This document shows positions 45,814 to 56,100 of a stretch of DNA of 64,000 nt, one piece after another. The translations under genes were made by a program, and so were the position numbers. Within the stretch, counting starts at the first letter, position 1. Each line of letters starts with the position of its first letter. Under the pieces are notes generated by a model. It was not told where the DNA came from, did no database searches, and was given only the letters and a program-made list of their open reading frames with translations. This stretch comes from Geobacteraceae bacterium (GTDB lineage: Bacteria; Desulfobacterota; Desulfuromonadia; Geobacterales; Geobacteraceae), in NCBI GenBank assembly GCA_024281055.1, contig JAMXLF010000045.1, positions 60,250 through 124,249 on the forward strand. The letters are read 5' to 3'.

Positions 45814-45874
45814 GCATTTCTAAGGCATAGTCGATGCCTCCCCCCTTTATTCAACTTAGTGAAGAGGTTTCAAA

Positions 45875-47716
45875 ATGGCCTTCAACTCAAACCTTGACCA
45901 ATTCCTAATGTTCTACAGCCAATCAGAAGCGGGTAACGGCCTGACACGTGGTCTGGAAAATGAACTGGCGCGAAAAACCTACGTCAGAACTAAGCTTGAC
46001 AACGAACTGGCCGATGCGATCAACCACTATCGGCTCGTAATCCTGACCGGGAATGCTGGGGACGGGAAGACGGCATTCATTCAGAAAATAGAAGAGTTGG
46101 CTGAAAAACTGGGGTCTAAGGTTCACAAACACAACCATCTCGGCAGCGAGTTCATACTCAATAACAGAAAATTCCTGACCCTCTATGACGGATCGATGGA
46201 AGTGGAGGGGAAAAATAATCAGGAGATGCTGAAGGATTTCTTTAGCGAATTTGCTGGCGATTCCGCTCCTGATACGAATATCTGCCTCATAGTTGCTATG
46301 AATGAAGGGAAGTTGCGAGATTTTCTCTCCAATACCGTTGGCTTCAAGTGGTTGAGCACCGTCCTTCTTGACCATCTCCTGAAGGGGGTTCCTCTCCCCA
46401 ACGATATTGCTCTTGTTAACCTTAACCTTCGATCAGTGGTTGATGCCTCCTTTGATCAGACCAGTTGTCTATTTGATCAGGTTTTAGATCGTTATGTCGC
46501 CAATGAGTTCTGGGATGCATGCGATGAATGTTCTGCCCGTAGCCGTTGCCCCGTCAAGTTCAACGTTGATACATTTCGCATTCGATCTACTTCTGGCTTG
46601 AATGATAAGGACAAGGAGGCTGTTGATCAGCAAAATAGCTCAGCTAGAAAGGTGCGATCCCGGCTCAAAACGATCTTCCAGGTACTCCATTTCCGTAAGC
46701 GTATCCACGTCACAGTCCGAGATTTGCGCTCGATTCTTGCTTTTACGCTCTTTGGCAAGATGACCTGCAAAGAGATCTTCAAATCAATTCAGACTGGTAA
46801 TGCTGACTTTACCTCTCAGTACTATTACAATGCCCTCTTCAACCTCTGGGAAAAGGATCGAATTCTCAGCTTCATCCGCGAGTTTGATGTTGGCCTTGCT
46901 GCTTCACCCCATATAGACAGCAGATTGAGCTTCTCACGACCTAAAGCAGCTGATTTCCATAGACTCTTTGAACCGTTTGAAAACAGCCGCCATCCAACAA
47001 GTGGAAGGTTGCGGTCTGATGAAGACGATCTGCTTACCCTCTACAAGAAACGGGCACAAAGCCCCGAAGAGCGAACAAAGGAAGCCCTTGACGCGTCTCA
47101 GCTTTACGTAAGTGCGTTGAGACGAAAACTCTATTTCGAAGGGAAGCTCGTAGGTTGGGACAATATGCAGGGTAAGCCCTTTTTTGTGGATCTGCTTCCC
47201 TACGATAACCTTACCAAGTTCATGGGCTTTATTGAAACAGGCACTGATCCAGGAGAACAACTCAAGAACGCAATCATTCTTGCGATCAGCCGAAGTGAAA
47301 GCATCTTCGATGAAACTCGCGGCACAGAAAATATCTGCATCCGCACCCGTCATGACCCCGATGCCAAAGTTAAGGCTTTCTTCACCTACAGTTCAGATCA
47401 ATTTGTTCTTAAACTGCCGCAGGCGAACAGCCAGGGGCAATACATTGAGTTTCTTCCCTCAAGTATTATCCTCCAGCATGTCCAACGGGGTATCGAGCTG
47501 GAAATTTCTCTCGACCTCTATGAAATGCTGATGAGGATTCGGGATGGGTATATCCCGGCAGCTGGCGAGATGCGCACTTTTTTCCTGAATTTGCTGATGT
47601 TCAAGAAACAACTTATGGCAACACCATCAGAACAGATGCTGCTCACCAAAGATGATTACCAACTTTACAACCTGACCCGGACCCCAACGAACGGTGTCAA
47701 GTTAAGTATTGTCTAG
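45875..47716 (+). CDS. P-loop ATPase with Cys cluster, DptF-like (defence operon gene 1)
   Basis: A 613-residue protein. Walker A is GNAGDGKT (59-66). A hydrophobic strand NICLIVAMNEGKLRDF (135-150) is where a Walker B-like region would be, and a zinc-knuckle pattern has Cys216, Cys219 and Cys225 (CDECSARSRCPVKFN). The rest is helical, without membrane spans. The GDGKT loop and the CxxCx5CP cluster occur in ATPases of phage-defence operons such as the DptF part of phosphorothioate restriction; I name that only as nearest likeness. It opens a five-gene block whose members overlap or nearly abut, and a conserved function in sensing or energising restriction is likely. Confidence 0.7.
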   Translation: MAFNSNLDQFLMFYSQSEAGNGLTRGLENELARKTYVRTKLDNELADAINHYRLVILTGNAGDGKTAFIQKIEELAEKLGSKVHKHNHLGSEFILNNRKFLTLYDGSMEVEGKNNQEMLKDFFSEFAGDSAPDTNICLIVAMNEGKLRDFLSNTVGFKWLSTVLLDHLLKGVPLPNDIALVNLNLRSVVDASFDQTSCLFDQVLDRYVANEFWDACDECSARSRCPVKFNVDTFRIRSTSGLNDKDKEAVDQQNSSARKVRSRLKTIFQVLHFRKRIHVTVRDLRSILAFTLFGKMTCKEIFKSIQTGNADFTSQYYYNALFNLWEKDRILSFIREFDVGLAASPHIDSRLSFSRPKAADFHRLFEPFENSRHPTSGRLRSDEDDLLTLYKKRAQSPEERTKEALDASQLYVSALRRKLYFEGKLVGWDNMQGKPFFVDLLPYDNLTKFMGFIETGTDPGEQLKNAIILAISRSESIFDETRGTENICIRTRHDPDAKVKAFFTYSSDQFVLKLPQANSQGQYIEFLPSSIILQHVQRGIELEISLDLYEMLMRIRDGYIPAAGEMRTFFLNLLMFKKQLMATPSEQMLLTKDDYQLYNLTRTPTNGVKLSIV

Positions 47717-47729
47717 GCGAGGATCCAGA

Positions 47730-49478
47730 ATGGCCGTTACCCTACTTACACGTCAGCAAAAGTTATTCAAAATGGATGGTGTCTACCCAATCGATGCTAA
47801 CAACATCGACGTAGAAGAGGCACTAAGCCGCCTCTTTATATATCTGCGCACGGGCGGACGTCTGATAACCCGCACCGATAAGCAAATCTTCATTGGCAAC
47901 GATCCTAATGCCGAAACTCCTAAAATCGTAGTCGATGTGGCGCTGGAAGAGAACCCGTCAAAGTTTGTCGGGGTCGAAGATCCTGACCGCAAGGAATTAT
48001 TAACTTCATGGTTTGAATCCCACTTCACGATTATGTCGCGACGGGGGAAAGCCAAAGGTGGTGTATATCGCTTAGCCGGCTTGCGGCCTCTGCATTTCGG
48101 AGTGATAAAGCTGTTCAATCCCCAGGTCACACGTCAAGACCGTTATCTGAGCGATTTTTATTTCAATGCCCTCAAGGATGATCCGGAGCTGACAACCAAT
48201 CCCGATTCTTTGCTGAAGCAGTTTTTCGGTGTCGGGGTGAAAAACTATGGGGAGAGCGATTTCAAGATCGACGAGCAGGCGCTTTCCAACATGGCGGAAC
48301 GGAAACAGCTGGATATTGAATTGCTCTTCATGCTCCGCCTTCTGGAGCCATTTGAAGCGGATATGTTCGGCAACAGACAACAGGATCAGGTGCCAGCCTT
48401 CTCTTTCCTTTGCCCAGAGCAGATTGAACTAATGCGGCAAGATCTTAAACTTCTCTTTCTTTACAAGAACCACATTCCCAGGCGTGAACTCATCAACTAC
48501 ATGTCAACCCTGATGGTTTTTCACGCGGCGCAGTATTTCTACCAAATAGTGAGAATAACCAATTACATGGTCAAGCAAGGGGCATTGCCTCCACCACGCG
48601 GGAATGTGCCCAAACCTGGTGAAGCACGGTCTCATACGCCCTTTGCGATGGACTTTTTCTGTGACATGACACAAGGGCATTCTGTATTGGTGGATGAACT
48701 TTCCAAGCGTCGTTTCATCGAGCATTTCAAAGAGATCGAGAACTATTTCAGGTCAGCCTTTTATATGAAAAAGCTTGAGGAGTTTGCAGGGCCGTACATG
48801 TCCCCGCAGCAAAAAAGCCTTCGCGGTCGTGATTACATTGAATTTCTACTGAAAGGGTACAAATCACATTCTGACCAGGCCGGATATTTCGCCCGTGACC
48901 TCCAGTCAATTCGTGAGAATGGGCGGGACGAGGAAACTGGAGATTTGAATCCAGAAGTTGAGCGAATTATAGATATATGCAATCAACGACGAGTAAGCAA
49001 ATTGGATACCTTCGTTGAAATCCTTTATCATTTCCAATATACGACACTGCGCGAACAGCACCGCAAGCTGCTGGCCGGACTATGTGGCTCCGACCTCGAT
49101 CGAGGCTTCATGGCGGGCCGGGGCAGAACAAGGCGGAAATATGTTATCGGTAACGAACTATTGGAGGTGCTCATCCAACTGGCAGTTCTCGGTCAACGGG
49201 CCAGCGACGGCAAATGGCAATCCAGGCCAATAACCATTCAGGAGTTCGTTGACTGGCTGGCTGGACGTTACGGGCTATTGATCGACAAGCTTGGTCTGGA
49301 CGATAAAGATGATGAGCTGACTAATCGGGCTTTGGCAACAAATCTTGAAGCTTTGAAGACCAGGCTTCGCCAGCTCGGTTTCTTTACCGATCTATCAGAC
49401 GCGTCAAACTCCCAGGTCATTACCCCTCGCTTCCAGATCGCTGGCGAAGACTTTACCTCAGGCGCACCAGCAGACTAA
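47730..49478 (+). CDS. Defence operon gene 2, unknown 582-residue protein
   Basis: A soluble, mostly helical protein beginning MAVTLLTRQQKLFKMDGVYPIDANN. The N-terminal 100 residues hold a beta-rich segment (RLFIYLRTGGRLITRTDKQIFIGN); the rest has no motif I recognise and no catalytic signature. Position between the ATPase and the methylase, at the place DptG takes in Dpt operons, suggests a structural partner of the ATPase. MADS-type systems also have such unclassified proteins. The start used has GAGGATCC upstream; the frame opens earlier with TTG inside the previous gene. The gap to that gene is 13 bases. Confidence 0.6.
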   Translation: MAVTLLTRQQKLFKMDGVYPIDANNIDVEEALSRLFIYLRTGGRLITRTDKQIFIGNDPNAETPKIVVDVALEENPSKFVGVEDPDRKELLTSWFESHFTIMSRRGKAKGGVYRLAGLRPLHFGVIKLFNPQVTRQDRYLSDFYFNALKDDPELTTNPDSLLKQFFGVGVKNYGESDFKIDEQALSNMAERKQLDIELLFMLRLLEPFEADMFGNRQQDQVPAFSFLCPEQIELMRQDLKLLFLYKNHIPRRELINYMSTLMVFHAAQYFYQIVRITNYMVKQGALPPPRGNVPKPGEARSHTPFAMDFFCDMTQGHSVLVDELSKRRFIEHFKEIENYFRSAFYMKKLEEFAGPYMSPQQKSLRGRDYIEFLLKGYKSHSDQAGYFARDLQSIRENGRDEETGDLNPEVERIIDICNQRRVSKLDTFVEILYHFQYTTLREQHRKLLAGLCGSDLDRGFMAGRGRTRRKYVIGNELLEVLIQLAVLGQRASDGKWQSRPITIQEFVDWLAGRYGLLIDKLGLDDKDDELTNRALATNLEALKTRLRQLGFFTDLSDASNSQVITPRFQIAGEDFTSGAPAD

Positions 49479-49509
49479 CCCCAGATAACCACCACGAAAA
49501 GGAACAGCA

Positions 49510-51657
49510 ATGGACGAACTTGATGACAAGGTTGCGGAACCCTCCAGCGAATATGGCAACCAGGATGAAGATACCGAAGTCGAAGAGGGATTCATAATTG
49601 ATCTGATTACCGGCGAACAGGTCAAGTTGACTGATTTGGAGCAGATCCGCCAGGAAGAAGAGCGGAAGCTGCTCGAAGAGTTTGGCTACCCCTTTGAACA
49701 ACGCGCTGATCTGATCCGTAAGGATTTCCGGATCAAGCCCCGACAGCTGAAACCGCGCAAATTTCCATTGGTGGTTTTACGGGCTGCATGCAGCACGAGC
49801 CAGGGGTCAGATGAGTGTGTTTACATCCTCATAGACGTGCAGAAACCAAAAACAAAGGCCGAGGACTCTAAGAAGGGCGCCGAGATTATTGCCGAATATC
49901 TGCGTGATACCCCCAGCGCAGAATTTGCAGTCTGGACCAACGGTACTGACCGGGTGGTGTACTGGAAGCAGACCGGAAAGATCAAGGTCCGGACACTGCT
50001 TGTTAACGACATCCCCAGCTATGGCAAAGGCGCCGAAGACTGCTTTGCGAAGGAAAAGGAAGCCATGCGGGTTGCCCGTGGGCTTTCGCTGCGGCAGGCG
50101 TTCCAGCGCTGCCACGACTACATCTATGCCCACCAAGGAGGTTCTAACGAAACGATCTTCTGGGAGTTCCTTAAAATCGTCTTTGCCAAGATCCAGGATG
50201 AACGGAACCTGCAAAAGGCGATTGCCGAAGGTCGTGAGGGTGAGCGGAAGTTTCGGATTGCCAGTCTCGAAGAGCGCAACGACGAAGAAAAGTCCGCCCA
50301 GGTCAAAGAGCGGCTTGATGCTCTATATGTCCAGGTTCGGCAACAGTACCCTGAGCTCTTTGGTGCCCAGATTGACAAGATCGATATTGCACCACCGATC
50401 ATCGCCTATGTGGTGGCCCAGATAGCCGAATACGACTTCCTCCATTCATCGGTTGATGTGAAGGGGGAGGCATACGAAGCCATCGTCGGCAAAAACCTCC
50501 AGGGGACGAGGGGGGAGTTCTTTACCCCGCGCAATGCGGTAAAAATGGGCATCCGGATGCTCGACCCGGAGCCGGGAATGAAATGCATTGATCCGGCTTG
50601 CGGCACCGGCGGCTTTATCGTAGTCATCCTCAATTACATGGCAGAGAAGATTCTCCAACGCTTCAAAGATCAAGGTCGCGATCCCAACGGTAAGGACGTG
50701 GAGGCCTTTAATCACGAACTTCGCCTGGTGGCGCAGAAGGTCTTTGGCTCGGACATTAATCCCAATCTGGTGCGGGTTGCCCGCATGAACATGCTGATGA
50801 ACAATGACGGCCAAGGGGGGATCATCCACCTTGACGGCCTTATGCCCCCGGAAAAGTGGCGGTTCCCGGCCGGAGTTATACGGCAGTATCAGGCCGACAG
50901 GACTTGGCGGGACCGGGCCATAGACGAATATTTTACTGAGGAGCTCCAACTGGGCACGTTTGACATCGTTGCTTCCAATCCCCCTTTTGGTACCAAAATC
51001 AAGATCGAGTCGGAAGTTATCCTCTCTCAGTATGAACTGGCAAAGAAATGGGTCTATGACGGTGAACGTCATATCTGGACTTCCACGCCCATGCTCCAGA
51101 GCGGCGTAGCACCTGAGATCCTCTTCCTAGAACGATGCGTCAACCTGCTGAAACCGGGGACAGGCAAACTCTGCATCGTTCTTCCTGACGGACTTCTGGG
51201 GAATCCGGATGACGAATATATCCGCTACTGGCTGCTCAGGCAGTGTGAAGTGCTGGCACTGGTTGATATGCCGGTGGAGCTGTTCCTCCCCAAGGTGGGG
51301 ATGCAGACCCACCTGGTGTTTCTGCGGAGAAAGAGCACTGAGGAGATGAATCAGGAGAGCCTCAGCGGCGCACCCAAGGATTACCCCATATTCATGGCAA
51401 TTGCGAAAAAGGTCGGAAAGGACAGACGCGGGAACCATACCTACAAGCGGGATCGCGACGGTCGGGTGCTGGACCATTTCCGCCGCTACCAAGGCGAAGA
51501 CCTGTACGAGCGTTACCGAAATTCAACGGTGGTCGACTTCTACCCTGAAGTGGATGAACACGGGCGGATGCGCGATGATGACCTACCCTTTATTGCCCAA
51601 GCATTTCATGAGTTATTGCAGAATAAAATGTCCGGAAATGTAAAATATGACCGCTAA
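49510..51657 (+). CDS. HsdM-like N6-adenine DNA methyltransferase with HsdR_N-like N-terminus
   Basis: A 715-residue protein. Residues about 60-170 look like the HsdR N-terminal nuclease fold (VYILIDVQKPK, then EYLRDTPSAEFAVWTNG), but the expected E-x-K reads Asp109-Val-Gln111, so cleavage activity is doubtful. The methyltransferase domain has motif I DPACGTGGF (Asp361 to Phe369) and motif IV NPPFG (Asn490-Phe493), preceded by the HsdM-type helical region (YDFLHSSVDVKGEAYEAIVGKNLQGTRGEFFTPR). It should methylate adenine in targets set by the HsdS next door. The start codon has a ribosome site (AAGGAAC); the stop overlaps the HsdS start by 11 bases. Confidence 0.88.
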   Translation: MDELDDKVAEPSSEYGNQDEDTEVEEGFIIDLITGEQVKLTDLEQIRQEEERKLLEEFGYPFEQRADLIRKDFRIKPRQLKPRKFPLVVLRAACSTSQGSDECVYILIDVQKPKTKAEDSKKGAEIIAEYLRDTPSAEFAVWTNGTDRVVYWKQTGKIKVRTLLVNDIPSYGKGAEDCFAKEKEAMRVARGLSLRQAFQRCHDYIYAHQGGSNETIFWEFLKIVFAKIQDERNLQKAIAEGREGERKFRIASLEERNDEEKSAQVKERLDALYVQVRQQYPELFGAQIDKIDIAPPIIAYVVAQIAEYDFLHSSVDVKGEAYEAIVGKNLQGTRGEFFTPRNAVKMGIRMLDPEPGMKCIDPACGTGGFIVVILNYMAEKILQRFKDQGRDPNGKDVEAFNHELRLVAQKVFGSDINPNLVRVARMNMLMNNDGQGGIIHLDGLMPPEKWRFPAGVIRQYQADRTWRDRAIDEYFTEELQLGTFDIVASNPPFGTKIKIESEVILSQYELAKKWVYDGERHIWTSTPMLQSGVAPEILFLERCVNLLKPGTGKLCIVLPDGLLGNPDDEYIRYWLLRQCEVLALVDMPVELFLPKVGMQTHLVFLRRKSTEEMNQESLSGAPKDYPIFMAIAKKVGKDRRGNHTYKRDRDGRVLDHFRRYQGEDLYERYRNSTVVDFYPEVDEHGRMRDDDLPFIAQAFHELLQNKMSGNVKYDR

Positions 51658-53152
51658 TACTTCATCTGCAAGCGTATTTAACACTCTAAGCGAGTACTCG
51701 AACATTTCGACCTTTGTAATGCCATCGGCCGAGGTATTGCTGGCAGGCGGCACCGTTTTGTCGTGCCAAAGGTATTGTGAAGAAGGGTACCAAGCCAAGC
51801 ATTCGCTGGAATTAAGTGGCTTCGATTGCAAGCAAGTTGTTGAAAATTATACTGTCGCAATGCCTTTAAGGTTTGCACGGACAAGAGTTCAAGATCCTGA
51901 GTTTGGGGTTCCTTTTCTTACTGGGAGCGCTATCGCCGAGGCGAAAGTAGATAAATCTGATCTAATTTCGACAACACGCACTCCTTCGCTAGAAAGCATT
52001 TTACTCAAAGAAAATAGCGTAGTGGTAACCCGATCAGGGACAATAGGCAATGTACGATTCATAACTGAGGATATTGCTGGATGCGCGGGAACAGACGACT
52101 TGATCCGAGTCGAAGCCAGATCGTCAGATTTTTCTATCGAGTATTTCTATGCCTTTTCTCTATCCACATTAGGAAAGGCGCTAATCACAAAAGACACGTA
52201 CGGTGGGGTCATTGATCATATTGAGCCAGATCACCTTGATCGTGTATCTTTACCAGTGCTACCCCAAAAATTACGGGATGAAATCACCAGATTAGTTAAA
52301 GAAGCTTCCACCCTTCGCGTCAGGGCGAATGCTCTGCTCGCCGAGGCAGAGGGTGAGCTGAAGGAAACCTGCCGCCTGCCGGAACTCTCGCAACTAAAAG
52401 CCGACAACCTTATTCCCACCGAAAGCGAGGCGACGGTCTTCAGTTGGAGCTTCAACAAGCGGCTGAAAATGAATGGCCAGTTTGGCACACTGCGTATTGA
52501 TGCGGCATATCATAGTCCAACTGCCTCTGCTCTTGCGAAACACATTTTGGATAATGGTGGAACTACTCTTGGAGATGTACTTACTAACATTAGAAGGTCA
52601 TCTCTGCGACAGCGGTATTATGTTGATGAGCCATCTCAAGGCGTGCCGATTATTGGTGGGAAGCAGCTTATGCAACTCCGCCCAAGTGAAGTCAAATATC
52701 TTTCTCGCGTGCTAACAAGAAATATAAAATCTGAGCAAATCAGCAAAGGGTGGATTCTTGTTGCTTGTGGAGGAACCATTGGTAGGACCCTCCTTGTTCA
52801 CAGAAATTATGAGGAATGGTGTGCATCCGAGCATGTAATGCGTCTTGTCCCCAATACGGGGAAAGTATTTCCTGGATATCTATACGCCTTCATATCGTCA
52901 CCATATGGCCAGTTGCAGATTCAACCAATGATTCATGGCTCCGTTATTCAACAAATTCGTGACTTTGAATTTGAGCCAATTGCCATATGCATCCCCCCAG
53001 ACAAAGGGGAATCCATTCATAACAAAGTGGTTGAAGCTTTTGACGCTCGAGCTGATGCCCGAATTGCCGAGGACAAGGCTATTGAGCTGTTTATGACCGC
53101 GATCCGCGAAGGAAAAGAGAAGACCGAATCATCGTGGGGAAGGGATTACTGA
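51647..53152 (+). CDS. HsdS-like specificity subunit
   Basis: A 501-residue protein with two target-recognition domains separated by helical spacers. Each TRD ends in the recognisable pattern: VVTRSGTIGNVRFITEDIAG in the first half and VACGGTIGRTLLVHRNYEEW in the second. The central helix (EITRLVKEASTLRVRANALLAEAEGELKET) and the C-terminal helix (EDKAIELFMTAIREGKEKTE) form the usual coiled pair. It reads a bipartite DNA site for the methylase. Its start lies inside the methylase gene, so translation is coupled. It is the only DNA-specificity module in the block. Confidence 0.86.
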   Translation: MTANTSSASVFNTLSEYSNISTFVMPSAEVLLAGGTVLSCQRYCEEGYQAKHSLELSGFDCKQVVENYTVAMPLRFARTRVQDPEFGVPFLTGSAIAEAKVDKSDLISTTRTPSLESILLKENSVVVTRSGTIGNVRFITEDIAGCAGTDDLIRVEARSSDFSIEYFYAFSLSTLGKALITKDTYGGVIDHIEPDHLDRVSLPVLPQKLRDEITRLVKEASTLRVRANALLAEAEGELKETCRLPELSQLKADNLIPTESEATVFSWSFNKRLKMNGQFGTLRIDAAYHSPTASALAKHILDNGGTTLGDVLTNIRRSSLRQRYYVDEPSQGVPIIGGKQLMQLRPSEVKYLSRVLTRNIKSEQISKGWILVACGGTIGRTLLVHRNYEEWCASEHVMRLVPNTGKVFPGYLYAFISSPYGQLQIQPMIHGSVIQQIRDFEFEPIAICIPPDKGESIHNKVVEAFDARADARIAEDKAIELFMTAIREGKEKTESSWGRDY

Positions 53153-53156
53153 GTAT

Positions 53157-56100
53157 ATGAGCACTGCACTCTATCGGTTGGTTGAAGCGACCATCACGGC
53201 AGAATATGTTGATGCCCTGTTTGGTGAACTGAAGAATTTCCTTCTCCAGAAAAATCCCGGCCACTGCCAGCGAGTGGATTATCTTCCCTTGCGCGTGATC
53301 GAAGGGCTGGGGAAACGCCTTGGCGAAGATGGTGACCTCAAGAAACAAAAGGTGGTGTGTCGGGTCATAACCAACAAGACAATTGATCTTGAAGCATGGG
53401 AAACAACCGGCAGCGGCGCGGTGGCCCTGCGTGAAGATGCAACATACGGCCGCATCAAAGTGTTCTGTGCCCTATTCCCCGCCGGCATCAGACTGGCCGA
53501 GGAAGACTCTCTCAATGTTGCAACCTTTAAAACCGATGACGCTACCAGCTTTAATGTCGAAAAAACCCTGTTGGAGCATCTTTTCGGCAAGGTGAATCTG
53601 CTTTTCTGGGAAGCCGAGAAACAGATTCTAAGAAAAGTGCTTAACCACGAAGCAGTCCGCAATAAACCTGTGTTAAATAGACTCCGGTATTTTTTGTCCA
53701 TAGATGGCCAAGCGAAAGCCAGTAACCAACAGATAAATTGGGAATTGGCAGGGGCGTACCTTTACGAATTGAATCTTATTCCCGATTTCGGCATGACTGA
53801 TGTCAACTTTGCCGTCCAGCTCGCCCGTAATGCCGAGTGCAGCAAAACCCTGATGGATGGTGAAAAAACACTTGCCGCCAATCTGAATATATTGGCGGAA
53901 AAGCAGGGCATGACCGACGAGGAGTTGCGCCGGGAGTTAACTATTTACCTTGCTGAGCGGAATACCATGAAGGCTGAGGAGTGGCTGCCGCCGCTTTGCC
54001 ACGATGAGCAGGTGCGCAATAAGCTTTCCTTTGACTGTTGGAATTTCAGTGACGTGACCTCCGGCATTAAAGTTGAGTTGAAGCCACTTCAGGATCCGAA
54101 AAAGCCGGAAAAAGTAGCCAAAGGGCTGGTCTTTCAGAATGGGCTCCTGGTCAATGATGGCAAGAAACCGGTTCAGATCACGTGGACCGTTGCCCCCCCA
54201 AACGCTACGGAAGTAGCCAGTTTCCGGGTGACAGTTGTACGAAAAGGAGCTGACGGCAGCGAGACGGACGTTGTATCCCCCCTGTCAGTACCGTCAAAGC
54301 GTAAATCGTTCATGGTTCCTATGGTGGACAACAATCTAGATGTGGATGAAAAATGCATAGTCCGAATCCGCATTCAGGCGCTCACCAAGGGAGGCACCCC
54401 TATCCTCAATGCCAACGACGAGAGTGAGGAATTCTGGGTTCAGAACGGTGAGGAAATCACCGACGGGGGCACGTCGGAGCGCGGCAAACGGCTGCGGCAC
54501 CTGAGTGAGCACTTCTTCCAAGCCACCTACAAGACTGGTAAAATTTTTGAGACCCGCAGCCAGGGGTGGGATGCCAAGCGGAATAACATCTATTCGGTCC
54601 GCCTCACCAACAACGAGCGGGGTGACCTGCTATTGAATGCCCTTTTGCTTGATGTCGAACGGGAGATCCTTGCGAACCCCAACACACTGGGGGTGCTGGA
54701 AGTAAAAGCGATCAATCGCAGGCGGGCAGAGCTTTCCGACTTCAGGCCAGTCACTCTCTCAAGTGCCGTAAATCAGCTGGCCGATGTGTTTTATCATGCG
54801 CGGTGCGCTCTTTTTGCAGCCATCAGGGAGCAGGACCAAGGTACCGGTGTGGTGGAGATCACCAATCTCCATGATCATGTTGAACTGGTACTCCCTTACG
54901 TGCAAAGCTACTTTGCCATGCTTGATACTCTGTCTGAGAAGATCAATACGGCGTCTGGTCCAGGCAGTATCAACGGCATTCTCCATGATTATGCGGAGAT
55001 AATGCGTATCGATACCGTTTTCATGCAGGTGGGGCCGGATAATGATCCGATGGAAGTACTTCTGCTGGCCCCAACCCATCCGCTGCGGATTCTCTGGCTT
55101 TATCAGTTCGAGACATTCGTAACCCGCTGGATCGACCGGATGAAGGGAAAAAGCCCGACGGAAATCGGGCAGGTTCTGGCCCCAGACAGTCTGGACAAAT
55201 TGGTGGACCTAAATATCCCGAACGTCATCGCCTGGAATCAAGGCCGAATTTTCATCAACACAGACAACATAGATCTGTTCTGGAGCATCTTCCCAAGCTC
55301 AGGCGTCTCTGATCTCCGAACGGCCGTGAATGCAGCACTACAACTTGTCGGCGCCGCTGGTCGTCAAGCAGTCATTTCTACGGTCACCCCTAAACAGATC
55401 GCTGACAAACTGGAGAGGTATCTCTGCCACCATCCCTATGTACGTACATTGAAGATTAATGTTATCAATCCGGGTGAAGGAATGCTGTTGTTGGAGGCAA
55501 TCAAGCAACTCCTCAGCCGCGAGCCATACCGTGACCTCAACTTCGACATCAAGCTCTTCTCGCCGGCAGCAACCAGACCCCAACTGGTCGGCAACGCTCT
55601 TGACGATCTCATGGAGCAGCGCGATGACGAAGAGTGGGTAAGTGGAAGGACCTTGTCTGAAGTCGAGGAACGGTTGCTTAAACCGAATGAAAATCCATTG
55701 TTCCCCAAGCTGGTCTATGCCAAGCACACCATAAAAGAGCTGCTGAATGACAAGGATGGAAAATTCGATGCCCACTTAAGCTTCATCATCGACTACTTCG
55801 GCACAACCGTTGCCACCAGATCCCATGACTCGTCAATTGGCAGCTCGTCGCTGCACAATCTGCTTGCTGAATATATCACCGATTATTCCCGAGGAAACTC
55901 GACGGCGACTTGGTCACGTATGATTGCCCCAAACCAATGTCCTGATCTTGCCAGTGACGGCAACACGAGGCGGCTCTTTCAGCAGCATGATGTTTTGGCC
56001 CATCTTGCCCCCTGCTTCTTCGATTGGGGCAAAAGCATAGACAAATACAGCACTGTCCAGCTTGAACTGACCGATGCTAACGACAAGAACCATCTGAAAA

